Shown: positions 11,198 to 22,409 of the stretch, one piece after another | How positions within the stretch are numbered: the first letter of the stretch is position 1 | Layout: each line of letters starts with the position of its first letter | Assembly: GCA_020055645.1 (NCBI GenBank) | Contig: CM034546.1 | Span: 46,996,001-47,060,000, forward strand | DNA: 64,000 bases | Direction of reading: 5' to 3' | Origin: Tomocerus qinae | Lineage: Eukaryota; Arthropoda; Collembola; Entomobryomorpha; Tomoceridae | The notes under the pieces: generated by a model | What the model was told of the DNA's origin: nothing | Databases searched by the model: none | The model's input: the letters and a program-made list of their open reading frames with translations, nothing else | Position numbers and translations under genes: made by a program

Positions 11198-12232
11198 ATG
11201 GAAATTCTAAACAACTTGGATCCACACAAATCCCTCTCTATATTTAGGTACATTGACGACGGCGAAGATCCGTTAATTAAAGAATATATTTCCTTAATCT
11301 CAACCGTTAAAGTTTTGCCACTAGTTCCAGCTGATGAGAAAATCAAAAAATCTCTTGAGTTCGTTCCCACATGCTCTCTGCCTTCTAACTTACAAATCTC
11401 CCTGATAAATAACTTCATGTCATACTTCCAATCAAAATATTTTCAAGACAATATCCAAAATGCCACTGCAAGAAAACTATCTGTCTTCAACCCTTTAGCT
11501 AAAATTCTTGTCCCCTGTTTCCAACTTATGCCAGCTGCTGCCCTAAATAACAGTACCAATTTAAAAAGAAGCTTCGCTCTTCAACTCCAAGAAAATGCCA
11601 ATGAGGGATCAGAATTTATTGCTGAATTGTTGATTTTAAGAAATATAAATATTATCATGGAGCATCTAACAACCAACAACACCATCCAAAATCCAAGGGA
11701 ACACTGTAACCATTTTTTTGCAATAGCCCTTTTAAAGGCAAGAATGGAATTTGCAAACAAATACAATATTAAAGATATTGATTGGGATACCAAGGAATGC
11801 AAAATACATCACTCTGAACCAGCTTGGAGAAAAGAAGACGAACCAAGTCCACCTCAAATTACTGCCAACTTTTATGCAAAAAATATTCAAAAGCGAATTG
11901 AAGCCAATAGCGAAGATTTTAGTGGATCCGCAGTTGCTAATGACTACAACAAATTCCTCGAACTCGGTGAATTGAGTGTGGAAAAAATGAAAAGAAAATT
12001 GTCAAATAAAAACAAAACCTCGGCAAAACTCGGCAAGAATGAAGAACATACTGAAAGCAGAAAATTTTCTCACGCTCGCAGACAAAGAGCGAAAGATGGG
12101 AAAACCAATAACCCCCGGAAGCAAAATCAACATCAAATTGACTCCCACCCATCAAGTAAGAAGGTATCTACTAACCAAGCAAAAACTATCTACACTACTA
12201 CAAAAAATTCAATGAGATGCTGCCATCAGTGA
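11198..12232 (+). CDS. ORF1, Gag-like basic protein, 5'-truncated (copy 2)
   Basis: The frame opens with an internal Met of ORF1 ('MEILNNLDP') at the truncation point, so the acidic N-terminus and KKR-type basic stretch of complete copies are missing. The middle is a predicted mostly helical region of about 200 residues. The C-terminus is Lys/Arg-rich with many Asn and Ser. No CCHC zinc knuckle, RRM or nuclease motif is visible. An extra A near 12,184 shifts the last codons, so the normal end is replaced by 'SMRCCHQ'. A nucleic-acid-binding Gag-like role is inferred from position and composition only. Confidence 0.7.
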   Translation: MEILNNLDPHKSLSIFRYIDDGEDPLIKEYISLISTVKVLPLVPADEKIKKSLEFVPTCSLPSNLQISLINNFMSYFQSKYFQDNIQNATARKLSVFNPLAKILVPCFQLMPAAALNNSTNLKRSFALQLQENANEGSEFIAELLILRNINIIMEHLTTNNTIQNPREHCNHFFAIALLKARMEFANKYNIKDIDWDTKECKIHHSEPAWRKEDEPSPPQITANFYAKNIQKRIEANSEDFSGSAVANDYNKFLELGELSVEKMKRKLSNKNKTSAKLGKNEEHTESRKFSHARRQRAKDGKTNNPRKQNQHQIDSHPSSKKVSTNQAKTIYTTTKNSMRCCHQ

Positions 12233-12281
12233 AAAGGAAAAAGAAAATACTACCCGAAAACGTAAAAGAAGATTTTTTAAC

Positions 12282-14252
12282 ATGTCAAAAATTTTTAATT
12301 CTGGAAAACAAGTAAGTAGACGAAGGAACAATAAATTATATAATCTATTTAACAAAATGAAATGTGACACAGAAATAGTGCATGACCTCACATCAAAAAA
12401 ATCGATGCCTAGACTACTTAAAAGTATTTTGTCACTAGGACTTCAATTTTGTATACCACAGAATCCTAATTTTAAATTAATTAAACAATCAATCGATGAA
12501 TGTATAAGAAAAATATCTTGGTCAGTATACTTTAAATCTAATATTATTGACAAGGAGTTAACACTAATAGAGCAATGGTCAATTAAGAGTAAAAAGCAAA
12601 AAGGAAAAATTGATAACACCAGTAAAATACATTGCGAAGACGAAAATGAAATATTTGTTAATACCTCTGCTTCTGATAACATAATTGATAAGTTAAGATC
12701 TAAAACTAAATTTATACCTCTAATTGAACAAAAAGTTTTTTAATGAATTAAAAATCATTTTGCAGAAAAACATAATTTAATTATCACAAATGCAGACAAA
12801 AACGCAGGGATTGTAATTTCTGATAAATCTAGTTATAATAATGAAGTACTTACACAATTGTCTGATTTAAATGTTTATATTCCATCCACAAAAGCCCATT
12901 TTGAAAGATCATTTGATGAATTTATAGATAAACTAAAGATATTCGAAAAAGCTTTACCTAATATACATCGACTGTCATTATCAATTCCAAAATATCCACA
13001 GCCGGCCAATTTTTATATTCTGCCAAAATTACATAAGTACTACGAAACTTATCCAAAGGGACGGCCTATTTCAAGCACAATTCGAGCTTACAATAAACCA
13101 ATTAGCCAGCTGGTTGATAGATTTCTGCAACCAATAATGTTATTTATTCCGGATATGATATTAGATACTAATCATTTATTGTTACTTTTAAATAATCTAA
13201 AACTTGAAAAATCATTTTCATACACAATGGTAACTATTGATATTGTTAGTTTATACACCAGTTTGTCAAACTCTAATTGTAAAAAATATTGTTGCGATTT
13301 TTATTCAGAACATAAAGATGCTGTAAACCTACCAATAGATTTAAACCAAGAACAGCTAAAAGTACTGCTTAATCTTAGTTTAGACTACAGCTATGTCAAA
13401 TATGAAAACCAATATTTTTATCAGCACAAAGGTATTCAAATGGGGGGATCTGCATCTTGTAGCATAGCGAATATAACTGTATATGAGGAATTAAAAAATA
13501 TTTTTGTAAATAAGCCTGAGATAGTTTTCAAAAAACGTTTTTTGGACGATTTATTCCTAATTGTAAACACTTCAGACATTTCTGATATTGACTGCTATTT
13601 AAATAATTTACTGAAACATGACTATTTAAAATTTACATATGCATATGACAAAAATGTAATCAATTTTCTAGATTTAAATATTAAATTAGATAATTTTAAT
13701 AATATTATCACCAGTCTGTATAAAAAGCCAATGTCAAAGCATCAATTTCTACATTATTATTCTAACCATCCAAAACACCTCAAAGACTCATTACCATACT
13801 GCCAAATGCTAAGGGCAGTGAAATGTTGTTCGTTGAGAGAAGACAGAATAATTGAAATAAAAAATTTATATGAAAAATTTAAAAATCGATGCTACCCTGA
13901 TTCTGTATTACTGTCAGCTATTTCTAAAATTAGTAATTTAAAAAGAGATGATTTGTTAAAACCTAGAGGTGCTTTACTCTTATGTACACTGGCTTATCAT
14001 AATCCAGAGATATTAACAAAATATAATATTTTACCGACTTCAAATATTTTTAATGTTGCAAATGAAACATCAAAAAGTTATTTAGTAATTCCATTCTACA
14101 AATGTATACATGGATTTGGTAAAATAGTTAAGCTAAGTTTACTTGAAGAACTAGACCAATGTATGAACCAGAAATATAAACATTTAATTTCTGATTTGGA
14201 TTTAGTGATATCATACAAAAAAGTTAACTGTTTAAATACTTATATAAAATGA
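12282..14252 (+). CDS. ORF2, Penelope-type reverse transcriptase (copy 2)
   Basis: ATG at 12,282. Consensus length is 655 aa. Penelope hallmarks appear in order, numbered in the consensus: 'LGLQFCIP' (52-59), 'ADKNAGIVIS' (170-179), 'YILPKLHK' (244-251), 'GRPISS' (259-264), RT motif A 'TIDIVSLYT' (317-325, Asp319), motif B 'QMGGSASCS' (385-393), motif C 'FLDDLFLI' (419-426), 'FLDLNI' (461-466), and the 'HPKHLKDSLP' segment (495-504) typical of the family. After the thumb there are only about 100 more residues and no GIY-YIG endonuclease or Cys zinc motif. Three extra A residues between 12,733 and 12,775 shift the frame locally and restore it, introducing a TAA; the other copies lack them. This copy has the six-G run needed for intact motif B. 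Confidence 0.85.
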
Positions 14253-14523
14253 TTTCTTTCCTATATCTTTATGTAAAGTGTTGAGTTTAGGGGCAATTCA
14301 ATAGACACACAAATTTTAAGTTAGACTCATTTCTATAGAACGCGAGGATGTTTCAAACATTCTCCTTGCTTAAATTGTCTCTCCACAATCAACACATTGG
14401 CTTAGTTGATTTATTGATTTGAATTTTCAAAATTTTTTAGTACTGTCACATAATATTCGAATTATACCTGATTTCAACCTCTTAATCAAATTGTAAATGA
14501 ATATGGCCCTGTAATTAATTCAG

Positions 14524-14665
14524 GTAAAGAGTAATTTTCTTTCACTGATGGCATAAATACAGTTTAGCAATCAAATTATGTTTTAAATTAACAACTGGAT
14601 TACAACTTGCAAAATCCTTTCACTTTAACAATATATGCAATATTTTGTTTATTTTGTTTATATAG
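14524..14665 (+). other. 142-bp GT-AG intron in the inter-ORF repeat (copy 2/3)
   Basis: Flanks are CAG|GTAAAG and TATATAG|TTTG. In the tandem context it lies downstream of ORF2 of copy 2 and upstream of ORF1 of copy 3, so it can act as a 5'-leader intron for copy 3. Splicing is supported by reiteration R2. Confidence 0.75.
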
Positions 14666-14850
14666 TTTGAAAAAGAATATGGAAACCGGTCACTGAATAA
14701 ACATACAACCCAGAGCCGAATTTACAGCGTTTGTTTCTAGTCTTTCCATAGTTTCATCAATTTTGGAAATTCAGCAGATTCTGTGATTAACGCTAGTGCA
14801 AATAATATATTTGTACATTGCATCCGTATGGGTCTTCGGCTAATGGAATA

Positions 14851-16054
14851 ATGTCCCATCTCGACAAGAACTTTTCTTGTGCTCAAAACCTTGACGATTT
14901 GTTGGACAGTGAAAGTGAAGACTTTCTTTCAAATTCAGATCCTGATTGCATACCTTCTACGCAACCAAAGCAACCGAAAAAACGATCAGCTGAAGAAATG
15001 TTTTCTGAAAAACAGAAAGTTTCAAAAGTGCAAGATATGGAAATTCTAAACAACTTGGATCCCACACAAATCCCTCTCTATATTTAGGTACATTGACGAC
15101 GGCGAAGATCCGTTAATTAAAGAATATATTTCCTTAATCTCAACCGTTAAAGTTTTGCCACTAGTTCCAGCTGATGAGAAAATCAAAAAATCTCTTGAGT
15201 TCGTTCCCACATGCTCTCTGCCTTCTAACTTACAAATCTCCCTGATAAATAACTTCATGTCATACTTCCAATCAAAATATTTTCAAGACAATATCCAAAA
15301 TGCCACTGCAAGAAAACTATCTGTCTTCAACCCTTTAGCTAAAATTCTTGTCCCCTGTTTCCAACTTATGCCAGCTGCTGCCCTAAATAACAGTACCAAT
15401 TTAAAAAGAAGCTTCGCTCTTCAACTCCAAGAAAATGCCAATGAGGGATCAGAATTTATTGCTGAATTGTTGATTTTAAGAAATATAAATATTATCATGG
15501 AGCATCTAACAACCAACAACACCATCCAAAATCCAAGGGAACACTGTAACCATTTTTTTGCAATAGCCCTTTTAAAGGCAAGAATGGAATTTGCAAACAA
15601 ATACAATATTAAAGATATTGATTGGGATACCAAGGAATGCAAAATACATCACTCTGAACCAGCTTGGAGAAAAGAAGACGAACCAAGTCCACCTCAAATT
15701 ACTGCCAACTTTTATGCAAAAAATATTCAAAAGCGAATTGAAGCCAATAGCGAAGATTTTAGTGGATCCGCAGTTGCTAATGACTACAACAAATTCCTCG
15801 AACTCGGTGAATTGAGTGTGGAAAAAATGAAAAGAAAATTGTCAAATAAAAACAAAACCTCGGCAAAACTCGGCAAGAATGAAGAACATACTGAAAGCAG
15901 AAAATTTTCTCACGCTCGCAGACAAATAGCGAAAGATGGGAAAACCAATAACCCCGGAAGCAAAAATCAACATCAAATTGACTCCCACCCATCAAGTAAG
16001 AAGGTCTCTACTAACCAAGCAAAACTGTCTACACTACTACAAAAAATTCAATGA
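14851..16054 (+). pseudogene. ORF1, Gag-like protein, one frameshift (copy 3)
   Basis: ATG at 14,851 (an upstream in-frame TTG is not used here). An extra C in the run at 15,060-15,062 breaks the frame after about 70 codons; it reopens in the correct frame and runs to the UGA at 16,052-16,054. The C-terminal basic region has a few amino-acid changes relative to copies 2 and 4. ORF2 follows in the same frame after the UGA. Confidence 0.8.
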
Positions 16055-16120
16055 GATGCTGCCATCAGTGAAAAAGAAAAAGAAAATACTACCCGAAAAC
16101 GTAAAAGAAGATTTTCTAAC

Positions 16121-18091
16121 ATGTCAAAAATTTTTAATTCTGGAAAACAAGTAAGTAGACGAAGGAACAATAAATTATATAATCTATTTAACAAAATGAA
16201 ATGTGACACAGAAATAGTGCATGACCTCACATCAAAAAAATCGATGCCTAGACTACTTAAAAGTATTTTGTCACTAGGACTTCAATTTTGTATACCACAG
16301 AATCCTAATTTTAAATTAATTAAACAATCAATCGATGAATGTATAAGAAAAATATCTTGGTCAGTATACTTTAAATCTAATATTATTGACAAGGAGTTAA
16401 CACTCAATAGAGCAATGGTCAATTAAGAGTAAAAAGCAAAAAGGAAAAATTGATAACACCAGTAAAATACATTGCGAAGACGAAAATGAAATATTTGTTA
16501 ATACCTCTGCTTCTGATAACATAATTGATAAGTTAAGATCTAAAACTAAATTTATACCTCTAATTGAACAAAAGTTTTTTAATGAATTAAAATCATTTTG
16601 CAGAAAACATAATTTAATTATCACAAATGCAGACAAAAACGCAGGGATTGTAATTTCTGATAAATCTAGTTATAATAATGAAGTACTTACACAATTGTCT
16701 GATTTAAATGTTTATATTCCATCCACAAAAGCCCATTTTGAAAGATCATTTGATGAATTTATAGATAAACTAAAGATATTCGAAAAAGCTTTACCTAATA
16801 TACATCGACTGTCATTATCAATTCCAAAATATCCACAGCCGGCCAATTTTTATATTCTGCCAAAATTACATAAGTACTACGAAACTTATCCAAAGGGACG
16901 GCCTATTTCAAGCACAATTCGAGCTTACAATAAACCAATTAGCCAGCTGGTTGATAGATTTCTGCAACCAATAATGTTATTTATTCCGGATATGATATTA
17001 GATACTAATCATTTATTGTTACTTTTAAATAATCTAAAACTTGAAAAATCATTTTCATACACAATGGTAACTATTGATATTGTTAGTTTATACACCAGTT
17101 TGTCAAACTCTAATTGTAAAAAATATTGTTGCGATTTTTATTCAGAACATAAAGATGCTGTAAACCTACCAATAGATTTAAACCAAGAACAGCTAAAAGT
17201 ACTGCTTAATCTTAGTTTAGACTACAGCTATGTCAAATATGAAAACCAATATTTTTATCAGCACAAAGGTATTCAAATGGGGGATCTGCATCTTGTAGCA
17301 TAGCGAATATAATCTGTATATGAGGAATTAAAAAATATTTTTGTAAATAAGCCTGAGATAGTTTTCAAAAAACGTTTTTTTGGACGATTTATTCCTAATT
17401 GTAAACACTTCAGACATTTCTGATATTGACTGCTATTTAAATAATTTACTGAAACATGACTATTTAAAATTTACATATGCATATGACAAAAATGTAATCA
17501 ATTTTCTAGATTTAAATATTAAATTAGATAATTTTAATAATATTATCACCAGTCTGTATAAAAAGCCAATGTCAAAGCATCAATTTCTACATTATTATTC
17601 TAACCATCCAAAACACCTCAAAGACTCATTACCATACTGCCAAATGCTAAGGGCAGTGAAATGTTGTTCGTTGAGAGAAGACAGAATAATTGAAATAAAA
17701 AATTTATATGAAAAATTTAAAAATCGATGCTACCCTGATTCTGTATTACTGTCAGCTATTTCTAAAATTAGTAATTTAAAAAGAGATGATTTGTTAAAAC
17801 CTAGAGGTGCTTTACTCTTATGTACACTGGCTTATCATAATCCAGAGATATTAACAAAATATAATATTTTACTCGACTTCAAATATTTTTAATGTTGCAA
17901 ATGAAACATCAAAAAGTTATTTAGTAATTCCATTCTACAAATGTATACATGGATTTGGTAAAATAGTTAAGCTAAGTTTACTTGAAGAACTAGACCAATG
18001 TATGAACCAGAAATATAAACATTTAATTTCTGATTTGGATTTAGTGATATCATACAAAAAAGTTAACTGTTTAAATACTTATATAAAATGA
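16121..18091 (+). pseudogene. ORF2 reverse transcriptase, several frameshifts (copy 3)
   Basis: ATG at 16,121 in the frame of ORF1. Single-base differences from the consensus: extra C near 16,405, five instead of six G near 17,279, extra base near 17,312, extra T near 17,380, extra base near 17,873. The protein motifs are otherwise the same as in copy 2. As assembled it cannot yield a full-length RT. Confidence 0.85.
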
Positions 18092-18361
18092 TTTCTTTCC
18101 TATATCTTTATGTAAAGGTTGAGTTTAGGGGCAATTCAATAGACACACAAATTTTAAGTTAGACTCATTTCTATAGAACGCGAGGATGTTTCAAACATTC
18201 TCCTTGCTTAAATTGTCTCTCCACAATCAACACATTGGCTTAGTTGATTTATTGATTTGAATTTTCAAAATTTTTTAGTACTGTCACATAATATTCGAAT
18301 TATACCTGATTTCAACCTCTTAATCAAATTGTAAATGAATATGGCCCTGTAATTAATTCAG

Positions 18362-18503
18362 GTAAAGAGTAATTTTCTTTCACTGATGGCATAAATACAG
18401 TTTAGCAATCAAATTATGTTTTAAATTAACAACTGGATTACAACTTGCAAAATCCTTTCACTTTAACAATATATGCAATATTTTGTTTATTTTGTTTATA
18501 TAG
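18362..18503 (+). other. 142-bp GT-AG intron in the inter-ORF repeat (copy 3/4)
   Basis: Identical borders to the other copies (CAG|GTAAAG, TATATAG|TTTG) and the same length. It lies upstream of ORF1 of copy 4. Confidence 0.75.
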
Positions 18504-18688
18504 TTTGAAAAAGAATATGGAAACCGGTCACTGAATAAACATACAACCCAGAGCCGAATTTACAGCGTTTGTTTCTAGTCTTTCCATAGTTTCATCAATT
18601 TTGGAAATTCAGCAGATTCTGTGATTAACGCTAGTGCAAATAATATATTTGTACATTGCATCCGTATGGGTCTTCGGCTAATGGAATA

Positions 18689-19891
18689 ATGTCCCATCTC
18701 GACAAGAACTTTTCTTGTGCTCAAAACCTTGACGATTTGTTGGACAGTGAAAGTGAAGACTTTCTTTCAAATTCAGATCCTGATTGCATACCTTCTACGC
18801 AACCAAAGCAACCGAAAAAACGATCAGCTGAAGAAATGTTTTCTGAAAAACAGAAAGTTTCAAAAGTGCAAGATATGGAAATTCTAAACAACTTGGATCC
18901 ACACAAATCCCTCTCTATATTTAGGTACATTGACGACGGCGAAGATCCGTTAATTAAAGAATATATTTCCTTAATCTCAACCGTTAAAGTTTTGCCACTA
19001 GTTCCAGCTGATGAGAAAATCAAAAAATCTCTTGAGTTCGTTCCCACATGCTCTCTGCCTTCTAACTTACAAATCTCCCTGATAAATAACTTCATGTCAT
19101 ACTTCCAATCAAAATATTTTCAAGACAATATCCAAAATGCCACTGCAAGAAAACTATCTGTCTTCAACCCTTTAGCTAAAATTCTTGTCCCCTGTTTCCA
19201 ACTTATGCCAGCTGCTGCCCTAAATAACAGTACCAATTTAAAAAGAAGCTTCGCTCTTCAACTCCAAGAAAATGCCAATGAGGGATCAGAATTTATTGCT
19301 GAATTGTTGATTTTAAGAAATATAAATATTATCATGGAGCATCTAACAACCAACAACACCATCCAAAATCCAAGGGAACACTGTAACCATTTTTTTGCAA
19401 TAGCCCTTTTAAAGGCAAGAATGGAATTTGCAAACAAATACAATATTAAAGATATTGATTGGGATACCAAGGAATGCAAAATACATCACTCTGAACCAGC
19501 TTGGAGAAAAGAAGACGAACCAAGTCCACCTCAAATTACTGCCAACTTTTATGCAAAAAATATTCAAAAGCGAATTGAAGCCAATAGCGAAGATTTTAGT
19601 GGATCCGCAGTTGCTAATGACTACAACAAATTCCTCGAACTCGGTGAATTGAGTGTGGAAAAAATGAAAAGAAAATTGTCAAATAAAAACAAAACCTCGG
19701 CAAAACTCGGCAAGAATGAAGAACATACTGAAAGCAGAAAATTTTCTCACGCTCGCAGACAAAGAGCGAAAGATGGGAAAACCAATAACCCCCGGAAGCA
19801 AAATCAACATCAAATTGACTCCCACCCATCAAGTAAGAAGGTATCTACTAACCAAGCAAAACTATCTACACTACTACAAAAAATTCAATGA
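18689..19891 (+). CDS. ORF1, intact Gag-like basic protein (copy 4)
   Basis: 400 aa from the ATG at 18,689. The N-terminal 55 or so residues are acidic and Ser-rich (several SES/SDPD-type stretches), followed by a KQPKKR basic patch that could be a nuclear localisation signal. Residues about 70-300 are largely helical and hydrophobic with no family I recognise. Residues about 320-400 are rich in Lys, Arg, Asn and Ser and probably bind RNA. No zinc knuckle, protease or endonuclease is visible. The terminator is a UGA in the same frame as ORF2, with no other stop before the ORF2 ATG. Role as a Gag or chaperone-like partner of the RT is inferred. Confidence 0.75.
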   Translation: MSHLDKNFSCAQNLDDLLDSESEDFLSNSDPDCIPSTQPKQPKKRSAEEMFSEKQKVSKVQDMEILNNLDPHKSLSIFRYIDDGEDPLIKEYISLISTVKVLPLVPADEKIKKSLEFVPTCSLPSNLQISLINNFMSYFQSKYFQDNIQNATARKLSVFNPLAKILVPCFQLMPAAALNNSTNLKRSFALQLQENANEGSEFIAELLILRNINIIMEHLTTNNTIQNPREHCNHFFAIALLKARMEFANKYNIKDIDWDTKECKIHHSEPAWRKEDEPSPPQITANFYAKNIQKRIEANSEDFSGSAVANDYNKFLELGELSVEKMKRKLSNKNKTSAKLGKNEEHTESRKFSHARRQRAKDGKTNNPRKQNQHQIDSHPSSKKVSTNQAKLSTLLQKIQ

Positions 19892-19957
19892 GATGCTGCC
19901 ATCAGTGAAAAGGAAAAAGAAAATACTACCCGAAAACGTAAAAGAAGATTTTTTAAC
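19889..19957 (+). promoter_or_regulatory. In-frame UGA separating ORF1 from ORF2, possible readthrough site
   Basis: ORF1 and ORF2 share a frame. After CAA-UGA-GAU the next 22 codons are open, Lys/Arg/Glu-rich, and lead directly into the ORF2 Met at 19,958. Copy 3 shows the same arrangement (16,052-16,120). Translational readthrough is an inference; reinitiation at 19,958 is the simple alternative. Confidence 0.45.
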
Positions 19958-21925
19958 ATGTCAAAAATTTTTAATTCTGGAAAACAAGTAAGTAGACGAA
20001 GGAACAATAAATTATATAATCTATTTAACAAAATGAAATGTGACACAGAAATAGTGCATGACCTCACATCAAAAAAATCGATGCCTAGACTACTTAAAAG
20101 TATTTTGTCACTAGGACTTCAATTTTGTATACCACAGAATCCTAATTTTAAATTAATTAAACAATCAATCGATGAATGTATAAGAAAAATATCTTGGTCA
20201 GTATACTTTAAATCTAATATTATTGACAAGGAGTTAACACTAATAGAGCAATGGTCAATTAAGAGTAAAAAGCAAAAAGGAAAAATTGATAACACCAGTA
20301 AAATACATTGCGAAGACGAAAATGAAATATTTGTTAATACCTCTGCTTCTGATAACATAATTGATAAGTTAAGATCTAAAACTAAATTTATACCTCTAAT
20401 TGAACAAAAGTTTTTTAATGAATTAAAATCATTTTGCAGAAAACATAATTTAATTATCACAAATGCAGACAAAAACGCAGGGATTGTAATTTCTGATAAA
20501 TCTAGTTATAATAATGAAGTACTTACACAATTGTCTGATTTAAATGTTTATATTCCATCCACAAAAGCCCATTTTGAAAGATCATTTGATGAATTTATAG
20601 ATAAACTAAAGATATTCGAAAAAGCTTTACCTAATATACATCGACTGTCATTATCAATTCCAAAATATCCACAGCCGGCCAATTTTTATATTCTGCCAAA
20701 ATTACATAAGTACTACGAAACTTATCCAAAGGACGGCCTATTTCAAGCACAATTCGAGCTTACAATAAACCAATTAGCCAGCTGGTTGATAGATTTCTGC
20801 AACCAATAATGTTATTTATTCCGGATATGATATTAGATACTAATCATTTATTGTTACTTTTAAATAATCTAAAACTTGAAAAATCATTTTCATACACAAT
20901 GGTAACTATTGATATTGTTAGTTTATACACCAGTTTGTCAAACTCTAATTGTAAAAAATATTGTTGCGATTTTTATTCAGAACATAAAGATGCTGTAAAC
21001 CTACCAATAGATTTAAACCAAGAACAGCTAAAAGTACTGCTTAATCTTAGTTTAGACTACAGCTATGTCAAATATGAAAACCAATATTTTTATCAGCACA
21101 AAGGTATTCAAATGGGGATCTGCATCTTGTAGCATAGCGAATATAACTGTATATGAGGAATTAAAAAATATTTTTGTAAATAAGCCTGAGATAGTTTTCA
21201 AAAAACGTTTTTTGGACGATTTATTCCTAATTGTAAAACACTTCAGACATTTCTGATATTGACTGCTATTTAAATAATTTACTGAAACATGACTATTTAA
21301 AATTTACATATGCATATGACAAAAATGTAATCAATTTTCTAGATTTAAATATTAAATTAGATAATTTTAATAATATTATCACCAGTCTGTATAAAAAGCC
21401 AATGTCAAAGCATCAATTTCTACATTATTATTCTAACCATCCAAAACACCTCAAAGACTCATTACCATACTGCCAAATGCTAAGGGCAGTGAAATGTTGT
21501 TCGTTGAGAGAAGACAGAATAATTGAAATAAAAAATTTATATGAAAAATTTAAAAATCGATGCTACCCTGATTCTGTATTACTGTCAGCTATTTCTAAAA
21601 TTAGTAATTTAAAAAGAGATGATTTGTTAAAACCTAGAGGTGCTTTACTCTTATGTACACTGGCTTATCATAATCCAGAGATATTAACAAAATATAATAT
21701 TTTTACCGACTCTCAAATATTTTTAATGTTGCAAATGAAACATCAAAAAGTTATTTAGTAATTCCATTCTACAAATGTATACATGGATTTGGTAAAATAG
21801 TTAAGCTAAGTTTACTTGAAGAACTAGACCAATGTATGAACCAGAAATATAAACATTTAATTTCTGATTTGGATTTAGTGATATCATACAAAAAAGTTAA
21901 CTGTTTAAATACTTATATAAAATGA
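19958..21925 (+). pseudogene. ORF2 reverse transcriptase, frameshifted (copy 4)
   Basis: ATG at 19,958, stop at 21,923-21,925. The first 250 or so codons, through the LPKLHK motif, are intact. Differences from the consensus: one G missing near 20,731, two G missing near 21,115 (motif B), extra A near 21,236, extra T near 21,701 and an extra base near 21,712. The sum is zero, so the stop is in register, but the RT core is not translatable as assembled. Confidence 0.85.
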
Positions 21926-22196
21926 TTTCTTTCCTATATCTTTATGTAAAGGTTGAGTTTAGGGGCAATTCAATAGACACACAAATTTTAAGTTAGACTC
22001 TATTTCTATAGAACGCGAGGATGTTTCAAACATTCTCCTTGCTTAAATTGTCTCTCCACAATCAACACATTGGCTTAGTTGATTTATTGATTTGAATTTT
22101 CAAAATTTTTTAGTACTGTCACATAATATTCGAATTATACCTGATTTCAACCTCTTAATCAAATTGTAAATGAATATGGCCCTGTAATTAATTCAG

Positions 22197-22338
22197 GTAA
22201 AGAGTAATTTTCTTTCACTGATGGCATAAATACAGTTTAGCAATCAAATTATGTTTTAAATTAACAACTGGATTACAACTTGCAAAATCCTTTCACTTTA
22301 ACAATATATGCAATATTTTGTTTATTTTGTTTATATAG
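22197..22338 (+). other. 142-bp GT-AG intron at the 3' end of copy 4
   Basis: Same splice borders and length as in the other copies. No ORF1 follows, because the array ends 111 bp downstream. Confidence 0.7.
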
Positions 22339-22409
22339 TTTGAAAAAGAATATGGAAACCGGTCACTGAATAAACATACAACCCAGAGCCGAATTTACAG
22401 CGTTTGTTT

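Larger units (their letters stand above)
11193..14780 (+). mobile_element. Penelope-like element copy 2, 5'-truncated
   Basis: The forward copy starts within ORF1, about 200 bases downstream of the ORF1 ATG of complete units, and runs to the unit boundary (CAGCAGATT). It is followed without a gap by copy 3. Its ORF2 is the best preserved of the four around motif B. Confidence 0.93.
14781..18618 (+). mobile_element. Penelope-like element copy 3, complete unit
   Basis: A complete 3,838-bp unit from the end of copy 2 to the same boundary word at 18,609-18,618. It has several substitutions as well as indels relative to copies 2 and 4 (for example near 15,927, 16,006, 16,026, 16,071 and 16,116), so it is the most distinct forward copy. 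Confidence 0.93.

Noticed and set aside
11581-12155. Antisense ORFs inside the retroelement copies
   Set aside because: They overlap ORF1 on the opposite strand, repeat only because the element repeats, and show no recognisable motif.
14545-14691. Possible hammerhead ribozyme in the terminal region (CTGATGG at 14,545 and GGAAACCGGTC at 14,681), expected in many Penelope-like elements
   Set aside because: The two core boxes are about 135 bases apart with no helix II that I can draw, and CUGAUGA itself is not present. No convincing hammerhead was found; a covariance-model search would settle it.
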